A stretch of 64,000 bases of DNA from BOG-932 sp965276835 (GCA_965276835.1 OZ255631.1:1550001-1614000); one strand, 5' to 3'; shown: positions 1-8,935, counted from the first letter of the stretch. Numbers and translations: made by a program. Notes: generated from the sequence alone by a model not told the origin.

Positions 1-69
1 TGCGTGAAACGGGAACAGCGCGAATGCGCTTACAGAGACGGCGAGAGCGAAAACCGGACGAACTGACAT
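1..69 (-). CDS. N-terminus of an exported protein (partial)
   Basis: The minus strand carries an ATG at 69 that stays open to the window edge. It encodes 23 residues: a short basic start (MSVRP) followed by a hydrophobic, alanine/valine-rich stretch ending in FPFHA, which reads like a Sec signal peptide. A GGGAAG sequence lies six bases before the ATG. Nothing of the mature protein is visible, so no function can be given. The divergent arrangement with the SDR gene at 605 would leave a shared promoter region between them. It could also be a chance ORF. Confidence 0.45.
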   Translation of the reverse strand, partial: MSVRPVFALAVSVSAFALFPFHA

Positions 70-604
70 ATGTTACTTCCCACTTGTGAGGCTAGGCCGA
101 TTGGACGTCAGACGCGGCAACCTTGAGAACGCGAGCCGGGCAGATCGCCGTTCGGTTCGTGTCGCCGCGCTTCGTAAATCGTCACTATCCTCCCGGTCAG
201 AGGACCGACCGCGCCGGTCCCCATCCAAACTCCGAGCGCCGGACTTCAGATTTTGGCGGAAGCTATCAGCGACACCGGCGATCGGAGGTCGCCGAAGCAG
301 CCAGGAACCCCTATCATTCGTGGACATCAGGCAAAATCGCTCGGCGGTCCTTTCGCTGACTGCCCGACGCCGATTCGCGCGGAAAACGGAGCCCTGGACG
401 CTCATTCGAGAGTGAGGATCTGCCTCTCATAGCCGGGCGTTGCGAGAACAGCGGCCGGACATGTGTCTGCAAATGATATTTAGGTCGTCGCCGATCGATA
501 GACCGATGCGCGGTTACTCACGCTACCAGTCAACCCGCTACGGGCAGCAACCCCGGCGTCCTAGGCTCTGTCCGCATAGACGCCGCTCATTTCGGGAGGA
601 ACAG
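70..604. other. Gene-free stretch, probable divergent promoter region
   Basis: About 535 bases lie between the partial exported-protein start on the minus strand and the SDR on the plus strand. The short open frames here are arginine- and serine-rich, overlap on both strands, and resemble no family I recognise. I see no tRNA, repeat or convincing promoter hexamer pair. A small perfect palindrome, GACATGTGTC, sits near 458 but is unsupported by other copies. Confidence 0.4.
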
Positions 605-1408
605 ATGACAGGTCCGCTTGAGGGCAAAAACGCACTCGTGACAGGCGCCAGCGGCGGAATTGGCGCAGCAACCGCATTGAGACTGGCAGGAATGGGGGCC
701 AGCGTCGTCGTTCACGGTCGAAACGTCGATCGAACCGAAGCCGCTGCGGCAGCCGTCCGCGAGGCCGGGGGAACGGCACATGTCGCCATCGGCAATCTCG
801 CGACGGACGATGCCGCGAACGCTGTGATCGAAACCGTGCGCACGGCGGTGGGAAATATCGACGTGCTGGTCAACAACGCGGGGGGCGACAACGCTGGAAA
901 CGGCACCGCTCCCTGGTTCGACATCTCAGCCGCAGACTGGATCTCGACCTATGATTCCAATGTCGGGTCGATGATCCGTATGACGCGCGCATTCGCCCCC
1001 GAGATGAAGGAGCGCGGGTGGGGTCGGATAGTCCTGCTTTCCAGCGGGGTGGTGGAAGTGCCGATGGCCATTATACCCGACTACCAAGCCGCCAAAGCGG
1101 CGATTCGCAATCTTGCCCGGACATTGATGAAAGCGCTCACGCGAACGGGCGTCACAGTCAATAGCGTCAGTCCCGGCTTCATTCTGACCGACAGCAATAG
1201 GGGCTGGGTCAAGACAATGGCGGAGCGGGCGAACGTGGATACTTCGGACTGGAGTGCCGTCGAATCCTGGGCAAACCGCAAGCTCGTACCGGTCGCGAGC
1301 AATCGACTTGGACGGCCCGACGATATCGCGAGCATCATCGCTTTTCTAGCGCACCCCGACCAGAGCTTCGTCAACGGCGTCGACATCCAAGTCGACGGCG
1401 GCCACTGA
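605..1408 (+). CDS. Short-chain dehydrogenase/reductase (SDR)
   Basis: A 267-residue classical SDR, a cytoplasmic NAD(P)-dependent oxidoreductase of alcohols or ketones. Visible motifs are the nucleotide-binding TGASGGIG at residues 13-20, NNAG at 90-93, a serine pair at 146-147, and YxxxK at Y160/K164. The C-terminus has the usual VNG-x-DIQVDGG ending. The start at 605 is chosen because GGGAGGA lies five bases upstream; the frame stays open further upstream, but that extension (from 440) is arginine-rich and not SDR-like. The spacing after NNAG is slightly long (GGDNAGNGTAPW), as in several catabolic SDRs. Substrate is unknown. Its position at the head of a CoA-type catabolic region suggests a ring or side-chain alcohol step. 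Confidence 0.88.
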   Translation: MTGPLEGKNALVTGASGGIGAATALRLAGMGASVVVHGRNVDRTEAAAAAVREAGGTAHVAIGNLATDDAANAVIETVRTAVGNIDVLVNNAGGDNAGNGTAPWFDISAADWISTYDSNVGSMIRMTRAFAPEMKERGWGRIVLLSSGVVEVPMAIIPDYQAAKAAIRNLARTLMKALTRTGVTVNSVSPGFILTDSNRGWVKTMAERANVDTSDWSAVESWANRKLVPVASNRLGRPDDIASIIAFLAHPDQSFVNGVDIQVDGGH

Positions 1409-1430
1409 CACAAACCGCCGCTGCTAAGAC

Positions 1431-1458
1431 GGGTCGGCCGGCAATCCGCGGCCGACCC
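1431..1458 (+). terminator. GC-rich hairpin after the SDR gene
   Basis: A perfect ten-base-pair stem (GGGTCGGCCG and CGGCCGACCC) with an eight-base loop lies 22 bases after the SDR stop. No T-run follows, so intrinsic termination is plausible but not certain; it could instead be an RNA-stabilising hairpin. Confidence 0.45.
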
Positions 1459-1659
1459 GCCCGCAGATGCGCGGGTGCACAGCGGCCGATTTAGTTGATT
1501 GTCTGCAATAGGCCCGCTCGGCCGCAGTAGCGGAGACCCAGATCCGCCGTGTCTCAATTTGATATTTCCGGTGTCGCTTTCCGATCTTTACCCAGGAACG
1601 CCTGCATCCATACGTTCCAGCCACCAATTTCGGTCGCGTTACGACGATGGGGAACTCTT

Positions 1660-2799
1660 ATGTCATCAGCATCTCAAACAGCCTCGTCCGCAAAAGCGGG
1701 CCCACATTTCGATCCGAACGAGAAGCTCGTCTCGGTCGATTCTCACGTTCAATATACCGATGCCTGGGTGACTGAGCGGCTCCCGGAGCGGCTCCGCGAA
1801 AAGTGGATCGCCGGCAACCGGAAGCATCAGCAGCTCGAGGTTGAACGCCGTGGCGGTTTCACACCTGTCATCGAAGATATCATGGATCCATACGCCTGGA
1901 ACGATCCGGGCCATACCGAGCCCCATGCCAAACTGAAGGCGATGGATCGCGACGGCGTCTATGCCGAGGTCATTTTCCCGGAAGTGGGCGGCGCCAAGAT
2001 GTGCGGCCCATCGATCATGGGCGACGACTGGAAGGACATGCTGTCCGGCTTCAACGATGCGATCGGCGATTTTGGCGCGGTCGACCCCAACCGCCTGCTG
2101 GTCGCCTACCAGCTGATTCCGTTCGACATCGACGCGACCTTGAAGGAGGTCGATCGTATCGCGAAGAAGGGGGGACGCTGCGTCCAGTTGCCGTCCTTCC
2201 CGACCGAAATCGGCCTCGCCGATTACTATCATCGTGATTACGACCGGCTGTGGGGCGCACTTCAGGAAACCGGCCTCACCATCCTGAACCATCTCGACAG
2301 CACGCAGAAAAGCTTCGAGCACATGAAGCGCGATCCCACCCCGATGAAGGGAATTGCGCTTGGCCTCCCGAGCCTGCAACTGGCGGAAACGATTTGCTTC
2401 TGGATTCTTCCCGGCACGATGGAGCGGTTTCCCAAGCTCAAGGTCATGTTCGTCGAACCCGGCCTGGGATGGCTGCCCTTCCTGTTCGACACCGTCCTGG
2501 ACGGCCGCATTCTCCAGGGACACTACAAGTTCGATAACCTGAAGATGCTCCCGAGCGAGTACTTCAAGCGGCAGATGGGCGCTACGTTCATGTACGAGCC
2601 GGTCGGCCTGAAATACTGCTACGAGTATTTCGGTCCCGAGGTCCTCTTCTGGTCGACGGACTTCCCCCACCCCGCGACGTCCTGGCCGAACTCCCGCTCG
2701 CTCATGGAAAAGCAATTCACGGCTGCCGGCGTGAGCGACGAAGATCGTCGGAAAATCGTCTGCGAGAACGGCTTAAAGATGTTCGGCCTCAAGCAGTAG
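1660..2799 (+). CDS. COG2159-type amidohydrolase (ACMSD/decarboxylase superfamily)
   Basis: A 379-residue amidohydrolase-2 (TIM-barrel) protein. Family members are metal-dependent decarboxylases or hydratases of aromatic or ring-cleavage acids. Visible elements: the N-terminal metal strand VSVDSHVQ (about residues 24-31), ILNHLDS with a candidate metal histidine, and FWSTDFPHP near the C-terminus carrying the catalytic aspartate. The ATG at 1660 is preferred because GGGGA lies just upstream; the frame extends to 1549 but the extra 37 residues are not family-like. The first strand shows H-x-Q rather than the textbook H-x-H, a variant common in this subfamily. The gene is probably in the same transcription direction as the DUF35/thiolase pair downstream, separated by a terminator. 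Exact reaction unknown. Confidence 0.85.
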   Translation: MSSASQTASSAKAGPHFDPNEKLVSVDSHVQYTDAWVTERLPERLREKWIAGNRKHQQLEVERRGGFTPVIEDIMDPYAWNDPGHTEPHAKLKAMDRDGVYAEVIFPEVGGAKMCGPSIMGDDWKDMLSGFNDAIGDFGAVDPNRLLVAYQLIPFDIDATLKEVDRIAKKGGRCVQLPSFPTEIGLADYYHRDYDRLWGALQETGLTILNHLDSTQKSFEHMKRDPTPMKGIALGLPSLQLAETICFWILPGTMERFPKLKVMFVEPGLGWLPFLFDTVLDGRILQGHYKFDNLKMLPSEYFKRQMGATFMYEPVGLKYCYEYFGPEVLFWSTDFPHPATSWPNSRSLMEKQFTAAGVSDEDRRKIVCENGLKMFGLKQ

Positions 2800-2865
2800 G
2801 CCGCGACCTCTTCATGCCTGGAAGATGTTTGGCACGCGGCAATAGCCCAAACGTCTTCGCGACTT

Positions 2866-2900
2866 GCCGGCACTTCGCTCCCCTGAGGTGCCGGCCTTTT
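2866..2900 (+). terminator. Rho-independent terminator
   Basis: An eight-base-pair perfect stem (GCCGGCAC and GTGCCGGC) with a fourteen-base loop is followed directly by CTTTT. It lies 66 bases after the amidohydrolase stop and before the DUF35 gene, so it probably ends the amidohydrolase transcript. Confidence 0.75.
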
Positions 2901-3090
2901 GCTCCCGACAAATTGAGTCCTGGACTCATTCATCGGTCGGTCGGCCGTAAAGCGGCGCGAGCGGTTACGCCGACGCGGCGGCTATCCATCGCGAGGGACC
3001 TGTTTGAGAACCGGCGCAGGCCGCGCCCTTGAAGCACTCAGGACACAGCTGGGGCTATTCACATATCAGCATGCCGGGAAGGATCGACGC

Positions 3091-3516
3091 GTGAGCGACC
3101 AAGTCAATATAAATCCCAATAGGCCTGACCCTATCATGACCGTCGATGGCGCCCCTTTTTGGCGCGCCGCCGATGAAGGCCGTTTCATCGCACAGAAATG
3201 CGGCGGATGTGGGCACTTATGGCATCCGCCAAGAGCCATATGTCCTGACTGCCACAGCAAGGATCGCCAGGAGCAAGAACTCTCCGGCCGCGGCACCGTG
3301 ATCAGCTGGGTAATGCCCGTCCATCCGCCTGCGTTCGGATTCGACGTTCCGCCTATCGTCGTTCTTGTGGAGACGGAGGAAGGCTTGCGTTTTGTATCGA
3401 ATGTCGAAGGGATTTCACCGGAGGCAATGCGTATCGGGCTGAAAGTCGCGGTTGCGTTCGCCGATACGCGTGGCGGCCACAAAGTCCCGGTATTCCGTCC
3501 TGCCGAGGAGAACTGA
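3091..3516 (+). CDS. DUF35 OB-fold/zinc-ribbon protein, thiolase partner
   Basis: A 141-residue Zn-ribbon plus OB-fold (DUF35) protein. The rubredoxin-like zinc knuckle is C37-GGC40 and C51-PDC54 with WHPPRAICP between, followed by the OB-fold half containing SGRGTVISW and the PPIVVLVE strand. Proteins of this family pair with SCP2-type thiolases or aldolases and are usually needed for their stability or acyl-CoA binding. The start is a GTG at 3091, chosen because GGAAGGA sits eight bases upstream and because upstream in-frame sequence (from 3004) lacks family similarity. The next gene, a thiolase, begins two bases after the stop, so the two are almost certainly co-translated and form a complex. 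Confidence 0.87.
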   Translation: MSDQVNINPNRPDPIMTVDGAPFWRAADEGRFIAQKCGGCGHLWHPPRAICPDCHSKDRQEQELSGRGTVISWVMPVHPPAFGFDVPPIVVLVETEEGLRFVSNVEGISPEAMRIGLKVAVAFADTRGGHKVPVFRPAEEN

Positions 3517-3518
3517 AA

Positions 3519-4676
3519 ATGGTCGACAGGAACAGCCAGGCTGCAATAGTTGGTATCGGCCAGACGGAATTCTCCCGGAAATCAGGTCGTTCGGAGCAGC
3601 AGCTCATGGCCGAGGCGGTCCTCGCCGCGCTCGATGACGCAGGTCTGCGCCCGGAGGATATTGACGGCTGTCTGACCTATTCGATCGACCACTCGGACGA
3701 AGTCGATCTGATGCGCAATGTCGGCGTAAGGGAGCTTAAATACACGCTCCGCACACCTCAGGGTGGTGCCGGCTCGGTCACCACGCTCGTGCACGCGAAG
3801 AAGGTCGTCGAATCAGGCTTCTGCGACGTTATGGTGATCTGGCGAGCGATGAACGAACGCTCCGCCTATCGATTCGGCCAACCGAACATGGGTATGGCTG
3901 CTAGCGGCATCAGCAGCACCTTCACGGAATGGTGCGTTGCCTACGGAGCACAAACGCCGGCGACCTGGGAAGCTCTCTCGTGCGGCCCCTATATGCATCG
4001 ATACGGTGTGACGTCCGAGGACCTCGGCCGCATCGCTGTGCTGCTGCGCGCAAACGCTGCCACCAATCCCAATGCCTGGTTTTACGGCAAGCCAATTACG
4101 CTCGAGGATCACCAAAATTCGAAATGGATCGTCGCGCCGTGGCTGCACCTCCTCGATTGCTGCCAGGAATCCGATGGTGGCGTCGCCTTGGTGGTCGCCC
4201 GAATGGACCGCGCGAGGGACCTGAAGAGCAAGCCTGCCCGCATTCTCGGCGCCGAATACGCGATGCTCCGGAATCACGAAATCATCTCCGACTATTATGA
4301 AGGCGATCTCACAGATCTCGAGATTTCACGTCGGGTCACCGATTGCCTCACCGAAGCCGCAGGAATTTCGCCTAGAGAAACGAATGTCGCGATGATCTAC
4401 GATAATTTCACGCCACAAATCCTGCGCCAGACTGAAGGGTTCGGTTTCTGCGGTCGAGGAGAAGCGAAGGACTATATCCGCGACGGCAATATGGATCTGA
4501 CCGGCCGCACGCCGCTCAGTCCCAATGGCGGGTTGTTGGGCGAGGGCTACATTCACGGCATGAACAATATCACCGAAGGGGTTCGACAACTCCGCGGTAG
4601 CGCTGCGAACCAAGTGAAAAACGTCGAGACCGTCTTCTGCGCCTCCGGTGTCGCCGGAGCCATTCTCGGGCTCTAA
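3519..4676 (+). CDS. SCP2/lipid-transfer-type thiolase homologue, possible aldolase
   Basis: A 385-residue thiolase-fold protein of the nondecarboxylating SCP2/Ltp type (start AIVGIGQTEFSRKSGRS). Such proteins act on CoA thioesters in the cytoplasm, either by thiolysis or, as in the Ltp2-ChsH2 steroid side-chain system, by retro-aldol cleavage. The canonical thiolase C-terminal GHP segment is replaced by GGLLGEGYIHGMN, and the N-terminal nucleophilic cysteine block of classical thiolases is not obvious, which favours an aldolase or atypical role. GAGGAG precedes the ATG. It follows the DUF35 gene by two bases, the standard pairing for this class. I am confident of the fold, not of the reaction. 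Confidence 0.86.
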   Translation: MVDRNSQAAIVGIGQTEFSRKSGRSEQQLMAEAVLAALDDAGLRPEDIDGCLTYSIDHSDEVDLMRNVGVRELKYTLRTPQGGAGSVTTLVHAKKVVESGFCDVMVIWRAMNERSAYRFGQPNMGMAASGISSTFTEWCVAYGAQTPATWEALSCGPYMHRYGVTSEDLGRIAVLLRANAATNPNAWFYGKPITLEDHQNSKWIVAPWLHLLDCCQESDGGVALVVARMDRARDLKSKPARILGAEYAMLRNHEIISDYYEGDLTDLEISRRVTDCLTEAAGISPRETNVAMIYDNFTPQILRQTEGFGFCGRGEAKDYIRDGNMDLTGRTPLSPNGGLLGEGYIHGMNNITEGVRQLRGSAANQVKNVETVFCASGVAGAILGL

Positions 4677-4745
4677 GCTCGTCCCCTCCCCACGCACTTG
4701 CCTGGCCGCTGATCGAAGCGGGCAGCGCGGATAAATGGAGTCTCC

Positions 4746-5132
4746 ATGTCCGATAATGAGCGCCGCCGCCTCGGCATCAAGATGTTCGACGAAGTCTATG
4801 GCGGCATCGTGCCCCTCCCGCCGAAAGAGGTGCATGATGATTTTCTGTTCAACACGATCGATCAGTTGTTCTCCGAGGTCTGGTCACGGCCACAGATGTC
4901 GATCCGCGACCGTCGACTTTTTGTGATGGGCATTATCGCCGCTCAGGCAGAGGCAGACACATTTGAAATTCAGGTGCGGGCAGCGCTTCATAAGGGTGAG
5001 CTCTCGGCTGAAGACATTCAGGAGTTAGCCGTCATTCTTCCATTTTACGTCGGCTACCCGCGTGGCAGCAGGATGCGGGCCGTAACACAGAAGGTGTTCG
5101 GCGAGGTCAAAGAGAAACACCGGACTGATTAG
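4746..5132 (+). CDS. Carboxymuconolactone decarboxylase (CMD) family protein
   Basis: A 128-residue all-helical CMD-family protein. The core segment DRRLFVMGIIAAQAEADTFEIQVRAAL, followed by GELSAEDIQELAVILPFYVGYPRG, is typical of the family. There is no CxxC, so it is not an AhpD-type peroxidase relay protein; gamma-carboxymuconolactone decarboxylase-like or accessory function is possible. GGAG lies a few bases before the ATG. It is 69 bases after the thiolase in the same direction and ends in a convergent arrangement with the VOC gene. Family assignment is firm and substrate unknown. Confidence 0.83.
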   Translation: MSDNERRRLGIKMFDEVYGGIVPLPPKEVHDDFLFNTIDQLFSEVWSRPQMSIRDRRLFVMGIIAAQAEADTFEIQVRAALHKGELSAEDIQELAVILPFYVGYPRGSRMRAVTQKVFGEVKEKHRTD

Positions 5133-5338
5133 TCGGGCGGAGTGGCGCCGGCCCCGCAGATCGGCATTGAGGGCGGGGAATATGCCGGTTGATCACTCGT
5201 GCGCGCCCGCCGCAACGTTCAATGCCTCGCCACGGTCGGCCTGCCCGGCTAGTAGCTAGCCGCCAGTGCCTTGCTTAGGCCCTTGAGCCACGATGAAATC
5301 AAGGCGCCCACTCTCAGGTTTCTTGCCGAAACACGACA

Positions 5339-5884
5339 TCATTGGAATTCGACGCACTCGAATTCATGGCCGTCGGGATCGTGAATCGTTGCAGTGCGCA
5401 CTGGATCACCGGGGGCGCCGTGTTGCTTTACGATTTTGCCGCCAGCACTCGGAATGCGGGCACACAACGCGTCGAGCTGTGGGATTTCCAAAATCACGCG
5501 CCCGAACCGCGGCTCACCGGAGATCACCGCCGTGGAGGTCGCGTTCATGGCGAGCATCAGTTCAGGAACGGCGTTGTCCTCGGAATATCCGACCATGCAC
5601 TCCGTCGTCGCACCCACCTGTTGGCGCCGCTTCTCGCGCATCCCTAGCCCCGCCAAGTAGAATTTCAGTGATCGTTCGAGGTCCGTGACGTTGAGGACGG
5701 TTGCGACGAGACGATCCTTGCCCGTGTATCCTGGAACGTGACGGGGGGCATCCACCGCGGAGGCCGCACTTCTTGCTAGCCCGGATGCCGCGAAAATCCC
5801 GCTACCGACGGCCAAGCACCTCAATAGGGTCCGGCGCCCCGACAGCCATTGCATGTTATCCCGCATTTTCTCGCGGTCCCTCAC
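5339..5884 (-). CDS. Exported VOC/glyoxalase-fold protein
   Basis: A 181-residue protein with one vicinal-oxygen-chelate domain (about residues 55-180): LVATVLNVTDLERSLKFYLAGLGM opens the first module, FGRVILEI the second, and DPDGHEFECVEF closes it with a likely metal-ligand glutamate. The N-terminus carries GRRTLLRCLAVGSGIFAASGLARSA, a twin-arginine-like leader, so export to the periplasm is likely. This is unusual for glyoxalase-fold enzymes but fits its position 43 bases downstream of the exported DUF1552 protein on the same strand. Start codon choice among three nearby ATGs (5884, and seven and eleven codons in) is uncertain. Confidence 0.82.
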   Translation of the reverse strand: MRDREKMRDNMQWLSGRRTLLRCLAVGSGIFAASGLARSAASAVDAPRHVPGYTGKDRLVATVLNVTDLERSLKFYLAGLGMREKRRQQVGATTECMVGYSEDNAVPELMLAMNATSTAVISGEPRFGRVILEIPQLDALCARIPSAGGKIVKQHGAPGDPVRTATIHDPDGHEFECVEFQ

Positions 5885-5927
5885 TCAACTTTTAGCGCCG
5901 CGTAGGCTGCGGCTTAGATTCAACCAG

Positions 5928-7265
5928 CTATACGAGGATCTCGCTGATGGACTTCGAGGTCTGCATCGCACCCGTCCCCCATTTGTCGACCGGCAGTCCC
6001 ATGACTTGCTGGATGGTTAGACCGATCCGCGAGATCGGATCTCCGCTCCCCTTGACGTGGAGACCTGTCTTTAAGCGGCCACCGGCTTTGCCGGCGAGCA
6101 TCACGGGTATTCCGACAACCTCATGCGATTTGGCAACAGAGGTGTCGGAATGGGCCATTACGAGACTATGATCCAGGAGCGTCCCGTCGCCTTCCTTGAT
6201 TGAGCTCAGCATGGCAACGAGCTCGGCCCAGGCATTCATTGCCTGCATTTCGAACCATGTCGCTCCAACTTGATATCCAAGTTGCTTGTCAGGCAGCTCT
6301 TCGTGGGTGAGGGTGTGATGCGTTGTCGCGCTGCCGGCCTGCCGCAGCGAGGAGGACGAGTCTGAGAAGACAATGTTGAATACTTTGGTCTGATTGCATG
6401 TCAGAGCCATGGCCAGAAGCTGGCCGAACAGTCGGTGGTTCGTCAGCACCTCGCCAATTTCGACCCCCATCGGCCCGTCGGTTGGGCGCAACGCACGCTT
6501 GCAGGCCTCCGCGGCGGGTGGCTTCTGCAGCTGCAGCTCAAGCTGCTGCTCCAATTGCCGGACCGAAGTGAAGTATTGGTCGAGCCTGGCGCGATCGGCT
6601 GTTCCTAAATGCTTCATGAGCGTTGCCCGATCATCAGAGACCGCCGATAGCACGCTGGCTCGCATCATCGTATTGGGATCCGGCTTGAACTCGGCGGCGT
6701 TCGGGTCCTGGAAGTCCGGGCCGAATATTCGCGTATAGAATGCAACTGGTGAGGGCTCGGCGGGGTTGCGCGATACAGTGTTCCGGCGGCTGTAGCTATG
6801 TGCAGGATCACCCGTCGCCGTCACTTCCAGGGAACGAAAGCGGCTGCCGCCACCGATCCCATCGGCGACAAGCACATCCATGGTCGGGAGGTCGGTCTCA
6901 TCGGCAGCTTTCGGAGCTTCGCCCGTGAGCATTCCCAGGTTTCCGCTCGAGTGAACGAAATTCGACCGGCCGTCGAGTTTGACATCGAACCCGCTCAAGA
7001 CGGTGATCTCGTTTCGCACCGGCGTAATCGGCTCAAGCTCCGGGGTGATTTGATAATCCGGACCTGCCGCAGCGGGATTCCATCGCTCGGGATTGATGCC
7101 GCAGCCCCAATGCCACGTACCGAAGCGGACGGGCATCGCTGCCCCATTGGCCAACGCTGTGCCGTTGGTATTCAGAAAGCAGTCGAGAAGCGGAAGCGAG
7201 ACAGAAATTACGCCTCCGCGAAGCAGGCCCCGAAGTACCGTTCTGCGGTTCATCGCCATATTCAT
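5928..7265 (-). CDS. DUF1552 exported protein
   Basis: A 445-residue DUF1552 protein. The N-terminus MNRRTVLRGLLRGGVISVSLPLL is a good twin-arginine leader; RFGTWHWGCGINPERWNP and the VMAHSDTS block near the end are typical of the family. DUF1552 proteins are found beside DUF1592/DUF1588 proteins in planctomycetes, myxobacteria and some proteobacteria; their biochemical role is not established, and they resemble sulfatase-type (DUF1501) proteins in architecture. The ATG overlaps the preceding stop by one base (TAATG) with AGGAG upstream, showing translational coupling to the DUF1592 gene. Confidence 0.88.
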   Translation of the reverse strand: MNMAMNRRTVLRGLLRGGVISVSLPLLDCFLNTNGTALANGAAMPVRFGTWHWGCGINPERWNPAAAGPDYQITPELEPITPVRNEITVLSGFDVKLDGRSNFVHSSGNLGMLTGEAPKAADETDLPTMDVLVADGIGGGSRFRSLEVTATGDPAHSYSRRNTVSRNPAEPSPVAFYTRIFGPDFQDPNAAEFKPDPNTMMRASVLSAVSDDRATLMKHLGTADRARLDQYFTSVRQLEQQLELQLQKPPAAEACKRALRPTDGPMGVEIGEVLTNHRLFGQLLAMALTCNQTKVFNIVFSDSSSSLRQAGSATTHHTLTHEELPDKQLGYQVGATWFEMQAMNAWAELVAMLSSIKEGDGTLLDHSLVMAHSDTSVAKSHEVVGIPVMLAGKAGGRLKTGLHVKGSGDPISRIGLTIQQVMGLPVDKWGTGAMQTSKSISEILV

Positions 7266-8929
7266 TACTCCTGCTGCGTGAATGTAGCGGGTCGGCCGCT
7301 ATCGGCTTGTTCGTTGGGCGTCTGCGGCGCAGTGGATGAAAGAAAGGCTTTGCTCGTCGCGATCCGCCGCAAGAGCTCCGGAATGCGGTATCCATCTGCC
7401 GCGAACGCAGATTGGAGCCAACCGATCCAGGCCCGATCACTGCCGGGTGCATCTCGTCCGAAGGCATAGCGATAGTAGTCGCTAACCAAGCAGGCGGTCG
7501 TGGCCAGATCGTCATGCATGGCCTTGCCGAGGCCGGCCGCGTCCGAAAACCTCATGCCGTCCAATTCGCCGCTTGCATCGATCGCTACACCATTTTCCGT
7601 GGTCCTGTATTGGCCGGCCCCATCGAAGGTTTCGAGCGACAGCCCGATCGGGTCCATGATCTTGTGACAGCCGGCACAGGCGGGCGCGGTCCTGTGAGCT
7701 GTTAGGCGGCTGCGTGCGGTTTTGTAGTCGGGGTTGTCCGTATTCTGGACGATGGTAAAGTTCACGTTGGCCGGCGGCGCGGGTACTTTCTGGCAGAGAA
7801 AGACCTCTCGGATCGCCTTCCCACGCAGAGTCGCGGAGCTGCGCCCTGGATGCGCGTAGAGCGACGAAAAACTTACCTCTGTCAGCAGTCCCTCACGGGG
7901 ATCGTCAGCCGGAAACTCATAGGGTTCCCACCCGTCCTTTTTGCGCACCGGCACGTAATAAATCGGCCCAAGCGCGCGGTTCATGAACGTCCGCCGGGTG
8001 GTGAAGAGGTCGCGGTAGTCCTCGTGGCGGGTGATCAGGTGGTCGACGACGGTCAGCAGCGTCTGCTCCTTTGCAGCGTCAGCGACTCCCCCGGCAAAGG
8101 CCGGATAGATCGAACCATCCTTCTCCAAAGATTCGAACGCCTGGAAGCCCAGCATGTCCGAAAAGAAAGCCCGGATCCCGCTGACGATGCGTGGCGACGA
8201 AATCATCCGGGCCACCTGGCGTTGGACACCGCTGGTACGATACAGGTCGCCCCCTTCAGCCGCCTTCAGAAGCTCGTCATCGGGGCCTGCATTCCAAAGG
8301 AAAAAACTGAGCCGGGAGGCTCGCGAAAAGGCGTCAAGGCGTTGCTGGCCGGGATGATCGGGATCGGCCTCCGTGCGGTCGATGCGGAACAGAAATTCGG
8401 GTGTCTCCAGCATTTTGGCTATTGCGAGATTGAGGCCCGCGTAGAAATTGCCGGACGCCGCTGCGATCTTCCGGGCGATCATTTTCTCGCTATCCAGCTC
8501 TTCTTTTGAAAGCGGACGCCTAAACAGTCTCAGGCCGATTTCGCTTAGAACTTTTCCCGCGCACTCATCGTCGGGCTTGTCCGCCGACTGCGGATGGCAC
8601 CCGACTAGCCGGTCCCGATGCTTATCATCCACCACCTGCGCAGTGATCATCCGCGCCATCGAATCGAACTGCTCAAATCCTGTCGGCCCCACGGTTGCGG
8701 TGGAAGCCCCCACTTCAATCAGTCCATTTCGCCGAATTACCGCCTCAAATCGTCCTGCGACCTTGATGTCGCCTCCAAACACATCAGCAATGATCTGTCG
8801 ATACTGATCTTCCGTTAGACGACGCACCTCCGGTGGGCCGGGGGGCACGGAAGGCTCGCGTGGACCGCAGCCCGCCAAACCGGCAGCAACCAGCGCTCCA
8901 ATCGCGATGGAGGATAAGTAACGCCTCAT
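7265..8929 (-). CDS. DUF1592/DUF1588/DUF1585-type lipoprotein with CxxCH
   Basis: A 554-residue protein of the DUF1587/1592/1588/1585 group. The first 21 residues form a lipoprotein leader ending in the lipobox LAGC (C21), so it is probably anchored on the periplasmic face of a membrane. The middle holds FRRPLSKEEL, and the DUF1588-like segment contains CAGCHKIMDPIGLSLETFD, a cytochrome-c-like CxxCH that may bind haem. The C-terminal DUF1585 part has YYRYAFGR. Full-size planctomycete homologues often carry extra N-terminal cytochrome or carbohydrate-binding parts, absent here. It sits between the secreted unknown (6-base gap) and DUF1552 (1-base overlap) in one operon. Function unknown; redox processing of an extracytoplasmic substrate is a guess. 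Confidence 0.87.
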   Translation of the reverse strand: MRRYLSSIAIGALVAAGLAGCGPREPSVPPGPPEVRRLTEDQYRQIIADVFGGDIKVAGRFEAVIRRNGLIEVGASTATVGPTGFEQFDSMARMITAQVVDDKHRDRLVGCHPQSADKPDDECAGKVLSEIGLRLFRRPLSKEELDSEKMIARKIAAASGNFYAGLNLAIAKMLETPEFLFRIDRTEADPDHPGQQRLDAFSRASRLSFFLWNAGPDDELLKAAEGGDLYRTSGVQRQVARMISSPRIVSGIRAFFSDMLGFQAFESLEKDGSIYPAFAGGVADAAKEQTLLTVVDHLITRHEDYRDLFTTRRTFMNRALGPIYYVPVRKKDGWEPYEFPADDPREGLLTEVSFSSLYAHPGRSSATLRGKAIREVFLCQKVPAPPANVNFTIVQNTDNPDYKTARSRLTAHRTAPACAGCHKIMDPIGLSLETFDGAGQYRTTENGVAIDASGELDGMRFSDAAGLGKAMHDDLATTACLVSDYYRYAFGRDAPGSDRAWIGWLQSAFAADGYRIPELLRRIATSKAFLSSTAPQTPNEQADSGRPATFTQQE

Positions 8930-8935
8930 TTCCGC

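Noticed and set aside
1666..2715. Long 349-residue open frame on the minus strand
   Set aside because: It is the antisense shadow of the COG2159 amidohydrolase; its composition is rich in Arg and Glu with no family motif.
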